Positions 1-8,695 of a stretch of DNA of 64,000 bases are shown piece by piece (within the stretch, counting starts at the first letter, position 1; the number at the start of each line of letters is the position of its first letter). A program made the position numbers and the translations under genes. The stretch is from Desulfobacteraceae bacterium. Its GTDB lineage: Bacteria; Desulfobacterota; DSM-4660; Desulfatiglandales; Desulfatiglandaceae. Location: contig JAUWMR010000011.1 of the NCBI GenBank assembly GCA_030613055.1, positions 1 through 64,000 of the forward strand. The letters run 5' to 3'. Under the pieces are notes generated by a model. That model was given only the letters and a program-made list of their open reading frames with translations. It was not told the DNA's origin and ran no database searches.

Positions 1-84
1 AAGAATATCATAGATGTTGAGGGGAAAGAGATTTGGTTTAATGATGTTTTTTTTAAGGAATGGATCAAAAAAAGGATGATTTGA
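1..84 (+). CDS. C-terminal end of an unidentified protein (5' end outside window)
   Basis: An open frame enters from the left edge and stops at TGA 82-84, giving 27 residues ending in FFKEWIKKRMI. The acidic/aromatic tail resembles the last helices of AAA/STAND-type ATPases (a pattern like 'F.dpfF..Wl'), but this is too short to identify. The codons look coding and the frame is uninterrupted. It is followed by about 160 bp of non-coding DNA with a short tandem repeat, so it is not in tight operon with the ABC ATPase downstream. Confidence 0.5.
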   Translation, partial: KNIIDVEGKEIWFNDVFFKEWIKKRMI

Positions 85-160
85 TGATTGTTGGAGTGTA
101 GCGGAAATCCCGATTCATCGGGGACTATTGTCCGGAATTGCCACCCACTTTCAAGTTTTA

Positions 161-230
161 TCAACTTTAGTTCACTTTAGTTCACTTTAGGCACTTTAGG
201 CACTTTAGGCACTTTAGATCACTTTAGTTC
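161..230. repeat. CTTTAG tandem repeat, 9-10 bp unit
   Basis: About seven head-to-tail units of the type TTCACTTTAG or GCACTTTAG fill this stretch, which ends 14 bp before the ATG of the ABC ATPase gene. The same words (AACTTTAGGCATTTTAG, ATCACTTTAGGCACTT) recur near 32480-32722, again directly in front of a membrane glycan gene. Unit length is too short and there are no spacers, so this is not CRISPR. It may be a slippage tract or a relic of a dispersed element. Confidence 0.75.
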
Positions 231-243
231 ATTTATTTCACTC

Positions 244-1653
244 ATGATTAACAATATCGCTATTCGTGTCAATGAAGTAACCAAGACCTACAAGCTCTAC
301 GACACTCATGCTGACAGGGTCAAGGAAGCATTCCATCCTTTGAGGAAAAAATATCATCGTCCCTTTAATGCCTTGACCGATGTTTCCTTTGATGTAAACA
401 AAGGTGAAACCCTTGGTATTATTGGCAGAAACGGCAGCGGTAAGTCCACATTGCTGCAAATCATATGCGGAATCCTGCAACCCACATCAGGAAGCGTTGA
501 AGTAAATGGAAGGGTTTCGGCCTTGCTGGAATTAGGGGCAGGCTTCAACCCTGAATTTACAGGGCGTCAAAATGTCTATATCAATGGATCAATACTCGGT
601 TTGGCACATGAAGAGATAGAGACGCGTTTTGACGAAATTGCCGCATTCGCAGATATAGGCGATTTTATTGACCAACCTGTAAAGTCTTATTCGAGCGGTA
701 TGGTTGTCAGGCTTGCTTTTGCCGTAGCCATAAGCATCGAGCCGGATATCCTTATCGTTGATGAGGCGCTTTCTGTGGGAGACGAAGCATTTCAGCGCAA
801 ATGCTTCGCGCGTATTAAGCAAATTCAGGAAAAAGGAGGCACCATACTTTTTGTATCACACGGAGCAGGAACAATTGTTGAGCTTTGCAATAAGGCTTTA
901 TTGATCGATCAGGGTGAATTGCTTACAGGGGGTTCGCCAAAACAAGTGGTTTCTTATTACCATAAAATGATTTTTGCTCCCCCAGAAAGAATTGAAGAGA
1001 TGAAGAAAGAATGGCAAGGTGATCCAAATCGGTTGAACCTTGTTTGGGATGAGAATGAAGAGGAAAAAGAAAACGAAAGTGAGAAAAGCAGCGAAAATGG
1101 AGTAGAAAAGAAAGATAAAGAAAAGCCTGCCCAGGAATCATTTTATGTCCCGGACATGTCGCCTCAAAGCACAATTTACTATGAAAAGAATGGAGCTATT
1201 ATTGATAATCCGCACATTACTACTTTGCAGGGCAAGCAGGTCAATATACTTGTGAATGGAGAAGAATATATCTATACTTATTCAGTATTTTTTGAACGCC
1301 CGGCCTTTCAAGTCCGCTTCGGAATGTTAATCAAAACAGTCAGCGGCTTCGAAATAGGAGGAGCCGCGACAGCCCCCATAGGAGAAGGGATAGATTATGT
1401 TGAAAGCGCAACGTCCTGGTGTGTAAAATTCCGCTTCCGTTGTCTCCTAAACCCGGGGGCTTATTTTCTCAACGCCGGTGTTTTGGGAGTAGTTAACGGA
1501 TCTGAAGACTACTTAGACAGAAACGTAGATATTGCCATGTTTCGCGTGCAGGATAATGAAAATAGAACTGCTACGGCAATAGTTAATTTCATTAAACACG
1601 CAGAAGTGGTGATGGTTGAAGAAGAAACAAATTTTGATGTCGCTCAAAACTGA
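244..1653 (+). CDS. wzt: ABC transporter ATP-binding protein, Wzt type (polysaccharide/O-antigen export)
   Basis: ATPase subunit of a type of ABC exporter that moves undecaprenyl-linked polysaccharide across the inner membrane. Seen: Walker A GRNGSGKST (residues 61-69), signature YSSGM (149-153), Walker B ILIVDE (169-174), H-loop His206. A charged Glu/Lys linker (about 268-297) leads to a C-terminal domain (about 300-469) in the place where Wzt proteins carry a beta-sandwich that binds the finished, often terminally capped, glycan. At 469 residues it fits the long, cargo-binding Wzt class rather than the short capsule class (about 220-250). The partner permease Wzm is not in the window, and the fragment upstream does not look like one. 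The ATG at 244 is the first in frame. The methyltransferases downstream would be logical chain-capping enzymes, by analogy with WbdD, but that is inference. Confidence 0.9.
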   Translation: MINNIAIRVNEVTKTYKLYDTHADRVKEAFHPLRKKYHRPFNALTDVSFDVNKGETLGIIGRNGSGKSTLLQIICGILQPTSGSVEVNGRVSALLELGAGFNPEFTGRQNVYINGSILGLAHEEIETRFDEIAAFADIGDFIDQPVKSYSSGMVVRLAFAVAISIEPDILIVDEALSVGDEAFQRKCFARIKQIQEKGGTILFVSHGAGTIVELCNKALLIDQGELLTGGSPKQVVSYYHKMIFAPPERIEEMKKEWQGDPNRLNLVWDENEEEKENESEKSSENGVEKKDKEKPAQESFYVPDMSPQSTIYYEKNGAIIDNPHITTLQGKQVNILVNGEEYIYTYSVFFERPAFQVRFGMLIKTVSGFEIGGAATAPIGEGIDYVESATSWCVKFRFRCLLNPGAYFLNAGVLGVVNGSEDYLDRNVDIAMFRVQDNENRTATAIVNFIKHAEVVMVEEETNFDVAQN

Positions 1654-1693
1654 GGTTTCATTGAACTATAAAGAAAAGGACAAATGAACCGAT

Positions 1694-4600
1694 ATGAAGC
1701 AGGCTACTAACAAAAATCGGAATGCTATCATTGTTCTCGGCATGCACCGCAGCGGCACGTCCGCTTTAGCGCGCACGCTCAATCTGTGCGGTGTTGACTT
1801 GGGAAACAATCTGATGTCTCCCGGACCAGAGGATAACGTAAAAGGTTTCTGGGAGCACATGGACATTTATCACATGAATGAAAAACTGCTCCTGGATCTG
1901 GGTTCATCCTGGGATGATGTGCGTTCCCTCCCTGACAGATGGTGGAATTCAGATTTTGCAGAGGCCTATAAGCTTGAAATTATCAGTATACTGGAGCGTG
2001 ATTTTTCCAATTCTCCTTTCTGGGGAGTTAAGGATCCGAGAATATGCCATTTTTTGCCTCTGTGGCTTCCCCTTTTGGAACAGACAGGCAGTAAACCGTA
2101 CTTTTTAATCATTGTAAGGAACCCCCTCGAAGTTGTGTCGTCGCTGGCAAAACGTGATGGGTTTTCAAAAGGCAAGTCTTGCCTGTTGTGGCTGAAGCAT
2201 TTGATCGAATTGGAAAAGGGCACACGAAATACGTCCAGAATGTTCGTCACATATGAAGAATTACTCTCCGATTGGAAAGGACTTTTGACCAGGGTGGAAA
2301 AAACCTTTGGGTTTAAATGGACAAAAAATCCAGTAAAAGTAAGTTCAGAGATCAAGTCATTTCTCCAGGATAGCATGCGTCACAATAGGGTCACAGATAC
2401 AACATTGACAAAAGATAAGACCCTATCCAAATGGATTCGGGATATGTATCGGGCAATAAACGGCATTATTGACGGAGACGATACCCGGTTAATTAAAACT
2501 GTAAACACCATTGAAGCTAAACTCAAAGAAGCTGTTAGCCTATATGATCCGGCGTTGACAGAGATATGGGAAAAATACCAGGCCAATAGTGCAATGCTAC
2601 AGGATCGGAGCCGGCAGTTAGATGATATTAACAATCAGATTGAGGAGTTCCGTCAGGATAAGGGATATCACCTGTCCAGTATTGATCACCTGCAATCCGG
2701 GATCAAAGAGAAGGATGAGCATATTCAGCAATTGGATTCCGAACTCACAGGTTTACGCAGTGAATTATCAGAAGTCCAACAAACTGCTGTACGCCGTGAA
2801 GTAGAGGTTGACCACCTGCAAGCCGCGATTAAAGAGAAGGATGAGCATATTCAGCAACTGGATACTGATCTTGCAGGCTTACGGGAAGCATTTGGTGCAT
2901 CTCAGGAGGCGCTAAAGGAGCATGAATCCAAGGTTGCTCACCTGCAAGTCGATATCAAAGAACGAGATGAATATGTCCGGCGGCTAAAAACTGATTCTGT
3001 AGGCCTGCAAGAACAATACACTGCCTTGCAAGGCGCAATAACAGAGCGTGAGGCAGAAATTACTCACTTGCAAACCGGAATCAAAGAAAAGAATGATCAT
3101 ATTCAACAAATAGATACTGAGCTTGCTGGATTGCGAGAAGAATTTGCTGCGTCTCAGCAGTCAGTAAAGGAGCATGAATCCAAGGTTGCCAACTTGGAAA
3201 CCGGAAATAAGGAGAAGGCAGAGCATATACATCAAATAGATGCTGACGTAGGAATGTTGAGAGATGAAATTGATTCCCTGCGGACGCTGGTGGAGAATTA
3301 CAGGATTGACCGGAAGTCAATATTTAATTCAACTTCATGGAAGCTTACAGCGCCGTTAAGATGGATGTCTATGAATGCCAGGTATCTCAAGCTCAATCTT
3401 GGAGCAGCTCGCTATCTCTTTAGTAGACAATACAGATTGATAAAAAAATCGGGATTGTTTGATATGTCGTATTATCTGGATCAAAATCCAGATGTTTCAG
3501 AATCGAAGATGAATCCTTTACTACATTATCTAAAGTTTGGTGCAAGAGAAGGGAGAAACCCTAATTCAATTTTCCTAACCTCATTCTATTTGAAACAGAA
3601 TCCAGATGTAGCTGAATCAAAGATGAATCCTCTGGCACATTATCTCAAATATGGCTGGAAAGAAGGGAGAAATCCCAGCCTGACATTTGACAGCTCAACT
3701 TATCAGATACAGAATCCGGATGTATCTGAATCAGGCATGGATCCTTTATCGCATTATTTTCAATATGGCTCAAAAGAGCGAAATGAGCACAAATTACTAT
3801 TTCCTGATTCGTATCGGGTGGATCAAGGCTCAGATACCGAGGAGTCGGCAATATTTCCACATAAAAGCTCTAATAAAAGAAATGACAGAGAATTACATAG
3901 GCATGTGCAAGCATCTATTATCATATATGTTACTAGCCTAAATGATATAAACAGTGCATTTGTAAAATCTATCCAAAATGAATCGCAAAATAGCTATTGC
4001 GAAGTAATCGTTGCTGCCAATTGTAATTCAGATGAGCTTATATTAGAAGATGAACTTTCTACAGGAATTAAATTTGTTTTTGAAGACGGGTCTGGATATT
4101 TTAAATTTTTTAATAAAGCTGCCAAGTCAGCGAAAGGAGAATTTTGTGTTTTTCTTCATGATGTTTCAAAAGTTGGAGAAGGATGGCTTGAATATCTTCT
4201 TGATGTCATGGAAAAAGATAAATCAGCCGGATTGGTTGGTTCTAAAATTTTAAATTCTGCTGGAAAGCTGCAGGATGCCGGAGGTATTGTCTGGCGTAAC
4301 GGGGAAATTTATCAATATGGCCTCTTAGATGATCCGGAATTGCCTGAATACAATTATCTAAAAGAAGTCGATTATATTTCTGGGAATAGTTTCATTATTC
4401 GGAAAGAACTATTAAGTAATATTGGTGGTTTCGATTGTATGTTTTCCAAAGACATTTTTCAGTACATCGATTTAGCATTCAAAATTAGAAAGCGTGGTTT
4501 CAAAGTTCTTTATCACCCGAAATCGGTTGTTGTAATAAACGATAAAGAAAACTCGAATTCTGATCGTACAAAAAATATCAACATCAATACTAATAACAGT

Positions 4601-5785
4601 GATGAATATAAATTAAAGAAAAAGTGGTCGAATGTTTTAAATAGTTACCATTTAAAGGAAGGAAGTGATATTTATTTAACTCGAGATAGAAGCCAGAGAA
4701 AAAAAAGGATTTTGGTTGTTGATCACTACACCCCAGAGTTTGATATGGATGCAGGATCGTTAAGAATGTTCAAACTACTGAAGATAATGTCAGAATTAGA
4801 TTACAAAGTTATTTTTTGGCCTGCAAATAGAGCTTATCAAGAACGATACACTTGGGCGCTTCAAAGTATTGGAGTTGAAGTTCTCTATGGTGCAATTGAT
4901 TTCGAGAAATATTTAAAGATGAATGGTGAACACATCGAAGTGATATTTTTGTCTCGGCCTCATATTGCTATTAATTTCATAGACGCCGCTAAAACCCTGA
5001 CAAATGCAAAAATTATTTATGATACAGTCGACCTCGTTTTTCTTCGTGAAGAGCGGAAAGCGAAGCTCGAAGGAAAAAAGCTTGGAAATGAAATTAAGAC
5101 CACTGAACTGCTACTGGCAAACAAAGCAGATAAAGTACTCGTAGTAAGTCCTGTTGAAAAAGATATTTTAGAAAAACAAGGGCTAAAAGGAAAGGTATCG
5201 GTAATCTCCACTGTGCACTCATTGGAATTATTAAACAGTTCTTTTGAGAATAGAGCTGGATTGATGTTTATAGGCGGATTTATGCATCTACCAAATGAGG
5301 ATGGAATAGTGTGGTTTGTTCAGTCTGTTTTTCCTCTAATCAATAAAAGCCTCCCAGGTATTCATCTGTATATTGTTGGAAGCCACCCGACTAACAAAGT
5401 AAAATCGCTGGCCTCCCCTAATGTAACCGTAACTGGCTATGTAAAGGATGTCTCTTTCTACTTTGAAAAGTCTAGAGTTTTTGTCAGTCCATTACGATAT
5501 GGGGCAGGGGTAAAGGGGAAAATAGGCCAAAGCATGGCGTATGGCCTACCTGTTGTTACTACGTCTATTGGTGCAGAAGGAATAGGTGTGACTGATGACT
5601 ATAACATTCTCGTTGCAGATAGCGAAAGTCAATTCAAAGAAAAAGTTGTAAAAGTTTACCAGGACCCAAAGTTATGGAAAACTCTTTCATTAAATGCAAG
5701 GACTTTAATTAAGCAAAAGTACACCCCCAATGCGATCAAGAAAGAATTATCTAAAGTTCTGAGAGATACCCTCAAACCCTATTAA
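1694..5785 (+). CDS. Sulfotransferase / coiled-coil / GT2 / GT4 fusion protein
   Basis: Multidomain protein of 1363 residues. Residues 1-260 are a PAPS-type sulfotransferase: P-loop-like GMHRSGTSAL at 16-25 and IIVRNPLEVVSS further on. Residues about 300-535 form a coiled coil containing four exact 42-residue units (six heptads; starts 337, 379, 421, 463) and a partial fifth at 505. A NSTSWKLTAPLRW linker (near 545), common in modular glycosyltransferases, follows. Then come three 38-residue repeats (starts 593, 631, 669) with the core NPDV.ES.M.PL.HY. Residues about 739-945 resemble a GT2 domain; its metal-binding acidic motif is hard to see, so it may be degenerate. Residues about 1004-1363 are a GT4-like domain with a GAGVKGKI segment near the donor site. 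Likely adds sugars and sulfate to the glycan exported by the Wzt system. It ends 2 bp before the next ATG, suggesting co-translation. Confidence 0.85.
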   Translation: MKQATNKNRNAIIVLGMHRSGTSALARTLNLCGVDLGNNLMSPGPEDNVKGFWEHMDIYHMNEKLLLDLGSSWDDVRSLPDRWWNSDFAEAYKLEIISILERDFSNSPFWGVKDPRICHFLPLWLPLLEQTGSKPYFLIIVRNPLEVVSSLAKRDGFSKGKSCLLWLKHLIELEKGTRNTSRMFVTYEELLSDWKGLLTRVEKTFGFKWTKNPVKVSSEIKSFLQDSMRHNRVTDTTLTKDKTLSKWIRDMYRAINGIIDGDDTRLIKTVNTIEAKLKEAVSLYDPALTEIWEKYQANSAMLQDRSRQLDDINNQIEEFRQDKGYHLSSIDHLQSGIKEKDEHIQQLDSELTGLRSELSEVQQTAVRREVEVDHLQAAIKEKDEHIQQLDTDLAGLREAFGASQEALKEHESKVAHLQVDIKERDEYVRRLKTDSVGLQEQYTALQGAITEREAEITHLQTGIKEKNDHIQQIDTELAGLREEFAASQQSVKEHESKVANLETGNKEKAEHIHQIDADVGMLRDEIDSLRTLVENYRIDRKSIFNSTSWKLTAPLRWMSMNARYLKLNLGAARYLFSRQYRLIKKSGLFDMSYYLDQNPDVSESKMNPLLHYLKFGAREGRNPNSIFLTSFYLKQNPDVAESKMNPLAHYLKYGWKEGRNPSLTFDSSTYQIQNPDVSESGMDPLSHYFQYGSKERNEHKLLFPDSYRVDQGSDTEESAIFPHKSSNKRNDRELHRHVQASIIIYVTSLNDINSAFVKSIQNESQNSYCEVIVAANCNSDELILEDELSTGIKFVFEDGSGYFKFFNKAAKSAKGEFCVFLHDVSKVGEGWLEYLLDVMEKDKSAGLVGSKILNSAGKLQDAGGIVWRNGEIYQYGLLDDPELPEYNYLKEVDYISGNSFIIRKELLSNIGGFDCMFSKDIFQYIDLAFKIRKRGFKVLYHPKSVVVINDKENSNSDRTKNININTNNSDEYKLKKKWSNVLNSYHLKEGSDIYLTRDRSQRKKRILVVDHYTPEFDMDAGSLRMFKLLKIMSELDYKVIFWPANRAYQERYTWALQSIGVEVLYGAIDFEKYLKMNGEHIEVIFLSRPHIAINFIDAAKTLTNAKIIYDTVDLVFLREERKAKLEGKKLGNEIKTTELLLANKADKVLVVSPVEKDILEKQGLKGKVSVISTVHSLELLNSSFENRAGLMFIGGFMHLPNEDGIVWFVQSVFPLINKSLPGIHLYIVGSHPTNKVKSLASPNVTVTGYVKDVSFYFEKSRVFVSPLRYGAGVKGKIGQSMAYGLPVVTTSIGAEGIGVTDDYNILVADSESQFKEKVVKVYQDPKLWKTLSLNARTLIKQKYTPNAIKKELSKVLRDTLKPY

Positions 5786-5787
5786 GT

Positions 5788-6972
5788 ATGATGAAATATC
5801 TTCAAAAAATTATTTTCTCGAAAATAGATAATATTTCATTAGCAGTAATATTTGTAGAGTACGACAAAATTAAATTTAAAAATACTTTCGACAAATTAAG
5901 ACAATATTTAAAAGTTCTTAATGAATGTCGTATTACCTTTATAAGGGTGGATAATAAGCATGAAGAACAGGAACTAACCCTTATTGACGAGAATGTCTAC
6001 GTCGTTGGAGGGAATAACGAATATAGGGAATTTTCAGGATGGCAGAAAGGTATTGAAACAATTTATTCTTTAAACATTCCGTGCAACCTAGTTTTGTTTA
6101 CTAATGAAGCATTTTTAAATCCAGGAGAATCATTTCTAAAGGATTATTCACATACTTCTCTATTAAGAAGATCGCTTGATAATGATGCAATTATTGGCAG
6201 AATTGATAGCTTAGGCAAGAACATATTTGTTTATGGATATGATGTGTCAAATTGGGTATGCACAAATTGCTTTCTTGCCCCGCTATCCGCTTTTGAAAAA
6301 ATTGAAGATATCGTACAAGTAAAGAACAACTTAAGTGATTTTATTTGTGATGAATATAATTCCAATCACCTGGTAATAGATAAAGAAATCTCACAAAATG
6401 ATATGGATGAAGGACAATTTGTTATTAAGGCGGATTTTTATTGCACTGGGCTATGCGATTTTCGAATTTTAGTTGATAAATCGTTCAACCCAAATCAGGC
6501 AGGTTTATCTGAAGACAGCGGAAATCTAAGTGTTTATCTAACCGAATTGAGCATATCAAGCCAAGGAATATGTGCAGGAAAAATGATAAGGGGGTTTAAC
6601 AACTATCCGGAGGATAAATGGATTGGGAAAACTGCAGTTATAACTTTGCCTGTGCAAGAAAAAGGGAGATTTTTGTTGAAGGGGTATATTCCTCCTGATG
6701 TTTTTCGGAATATTTATAAAGGAAGAATTCGGATACGCGTTTATAATGATTCATGTCTCTTCAAGGAAGGTGCCCCCATAAGCAGAAATTACCAGCAGTG
6801 GATCATTGAGTGGCTTACTGAACATTGGCATAGTAAATTTGAAATAAATGCTAAAAATTGGGATATTTTTAAATCAAAAGTTGCAGCAATTTTGAATGAA
6901 GCTTTGCTTTCAGCAATATTTGTTAAATCTGGATATTCCTTGGAAAAATATGGGAATAAACTATACTATTAG
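5788..6972 (+). CDS. Protein of unknown function with GT-like N-terminus and beta-rich C-terminus
   Basis: 394 residues, start ATG two bases after the preceding stop. The N-terminal half (LAVIFVEYDKIKF..., VVGGNNEYREFSGWQKGIE..., LVLFTNEAFLNPG) has the look of a rhamnan-synthesis or GT2-like fold that reads a neighbour's 'S/EFSGW..G' motif, but no catalytic DxD is clear. The C-terminal half (about residues 265-335) reads GFNN..EDKWIGKTAVITL then FLLKGYIP, which resembles the C-terminal modules of the methyltransferase at 7383 and the radical SAM protein at 8696. I do not assign an enzymatic activity. Position between the sulfotransferase fusion and a methyltransferase points to glycan modification. 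Very AT-rich. Confidence 0.75.
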   Translation: MMKYLQKIIFSKIDNISLAVIFVEYDKIKFKNTFDKLRQYLKVLNECRITFIRVDNKHEEQELTLIDENVYVVGGNNEYREFSGWQKGIETIYSLNIPCNLVLFTNEAFLNPGESFLKDYSHTSLLRRSLDNDAIIGRIDSLGKNIFVYGYDVSNWVCTNCFLAPLSAFEKIEDIVQVKNNLSDFICDEYNSNHLVIDKEISQNDMDEGQFVIKADFYCTGLCDFRILVDKSFNPNQAGLSEDSGNLSVYLTELSISSQGICAGKMIRGFNNYPEDKWIGKTAVITLPVQEKGRFLLKGYIPPDVFRNIYKGRIRIRVYNDSCLFKEGAPISRNYQQWIIEWLTEHWHSKFEINAKNWDIFKSKVAAILNEALLSAIFVKSGYSLEKYGNKLYY

Positions 6973-7382
6973 AGTTTTCCGATAGTTAAAAATAGGATGG
7001 ACCGGATATGGTTTTGCATTTATGCCAAAAGTGATATTTAAATTTTGGATATATATATTATTTCATACACGATTATCGGAAGTACACAACCTAAGGACTT
7101 CCGTACATTATTTTCCAGGTAAAACCTGTTTGTTAATGCTGCTGATTACTGGTTAATCCACCTTTATTCCTGTATGCTGTAAACAAGGATTAGAAAGTAT
7201 CTAAAAACCAAGGATTTAAAAGTATCACACTATAATCGTTTTAAAAGTTCTGTTTTTTCAAAAAGCGTTATCAAACTTCTATCATTTTGTTCTTAGATAA
7301 TGGTCGTTTTTGCTGCCAAAGTTTTTTAAATGAATTAAGTTCTGTCTAGACTTTTAACATATATTTTTTTTAAGGTGGATTT
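6973..7382. other. Gene-free AT-rich spacer
   Basis: 410 bp with stops in all frames and no recognisable repeat or RNA. It probably holds the promoter for the methyltransferase/radical SAM genes, but no convincing -35/-10 pair stands out in such AT-rich DNA. Confidence 0.5.
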
Positions 7383-8594
7383 ATGCAAAGCTATAAATAT
7401 GTGGAAATTATTGATATTGACCAGTGGTGTGGTCCTTCAGATCAGCAGAACGGGTCTGACAGTTTCAGGTCTTTACTTGTTCCTTTTATTGAGGAACTTG
7501 ATTGTACGGGGTTGGAAGATCTGATGTTAAATGCAGAATTTTGTAAGTGGGATTGGAAACAATGGGAAATGAGATATGTATATCAGAATATCGGTAATGT
7601 AGATCAAAAAATAATTTGTGACGTTGGAGGCTACCTTAACCCCTTAATTCGGCTGTTTGCAATGAAAGGAGCAATGTGTCACATATATGATCAGATCAAA
7701 CCCGATACATCATTATTCGAACCCTTGTCTTATAACAGCATAATTCAATATGAACAAAAAGACGTATGTTCTCTGGATTGTCCTGATGATACTTTCGATG
7801 CTGTTTTCTCAATATCTACACTTGAGCATGTTGTTAATAAACGATTAGCCCTTTCAGAAATAATCAGAGTAACTAAGCCCGGTGGTCTATTTATATGTAC
7901 CTTTGATGTTTGTTCTCATGATCTTGATTATCAATTAGAGGACTCCTTTTTTACAGACTTTCCTCTCAATGAAAGAGCAGTTGAAGATCTCTTGGCATTA
8001 TCTGCTAATTCTATTAAATTGCCTGATAAACATCAGTGCTGGGAATTTTGGGAAAAGGATCCTGTTTACATGAGTATTCATGACAGGTGGCCAAATTGGG
8101 AATTTCTTACCAAACGAGACTTCACTTCATTAGGGTGTGCATTGCGAGTTAAGAGTTCCCCTACTATCAAAGGAAAAAAAGAAGATGATTTTGGACCAGT
8201 CGTAGATTTTACTTCTGTGCATTCAGCGCGTAACCATTTGGTATGGGGTTTCTACAACAGTGACCCAAATGGTGGGCGGTTCACACGTAAGACGGCGCGC
8301 CTTAGGCTTAATTACAACTCAGAAAGCCATAATTATTTTTTTCTAAAAGGTTTTTATCCTTGTTTGTCACGAACACCTAATCGTTTATATATTACAATTG
8401 GAGGATTTACTATTCTTACTGTTCCATTGGTGGAAGATCAGATTCTTGACCTATGTATTGCCATACCAACTGAATTAACATCTGGAACTATATTTGTGGA
8501 TTTAGAGGTTGATAATATTGCAAATGTGGATAATGCTTTACTGGGATTTCTTGTTCATAAGTGTGGTTTAACCCAAAGTCGGATACAAAACTGA
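7383..8594 (+). CDS. Class I SAM-dependent methyltransferase with C-terminal beta module
   Basis: 403 residues. A Rossmann methyltransferase domain occupies about residues 70-190: motif I is IICDVGGYLNPL (an altered GxGxG), the acidic motif II is HIYDQ, motif IV is FDAVFSISTLEHV, and IIRVTKPGGLFICTF follows, all typical of Methyltransf_11. Residues about 285-400 form a separate beta-rich segment starting GFYNSDPNGGRFTRKTARLRL, then YFFLKGFYP, like modules in both flanking genes. Start ATG 7383 has AAGGTGG 6-7 bp upstream. Likely methylates a sugar or glycan end; the target is unknown. A role in capping the Wzt-exported chain is plausible inference. Confidence 0.85.
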   Translation: MQSYKYVEIIDIDQWCGPSDQQNGSDSFRSLLVPFIEELDCTGLEDLMLNAEFCKWDWKQWEMRYVYQNIGNVDQKIICDVGGYLNPLIRLFAMKGAMCHIYDQIKPDTSLFEPLSYNSIIQYEQKDVCSLDCPDDTFDAVFSISTLEHVVNKRLALSEIIRVTKPGGLFICTFDVCSHDLDYQLEDSFFTDFPLNERAVEDLLALSANSIKLPDKHQCWEFWEKDPVYMSIHDRWPNWEFLTKRDFTSLGCALRVKSSPTIKGKKEDDFGPVVDFTSVHSARNHLVWGFYNSDPNGGRFTRKTARLRLNYNSESHNYFFLKGFYPCLSRTPNRLYITIGGFTILTVPLVEDQILDLCIAIPTELTSGTIFVDLEVDNIANVDNALLGFLVHKCGLTQSRIQN

Positions 8595-8695
8595 GGGCGC
8601 TAAACATTATGTAACAACTGATCGACATGATTTAACAGCTGCAATGCTTTTTTTTAAATCCTAACCAAATAATTAAATTACCGGAGAATAATTAC

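Noticed and set aside
161-230. Short tandem CTTTAG repeats as a CRISPR array
   Set aside because: Units are 9-10 bp with no spacers and no cas genes nearby.
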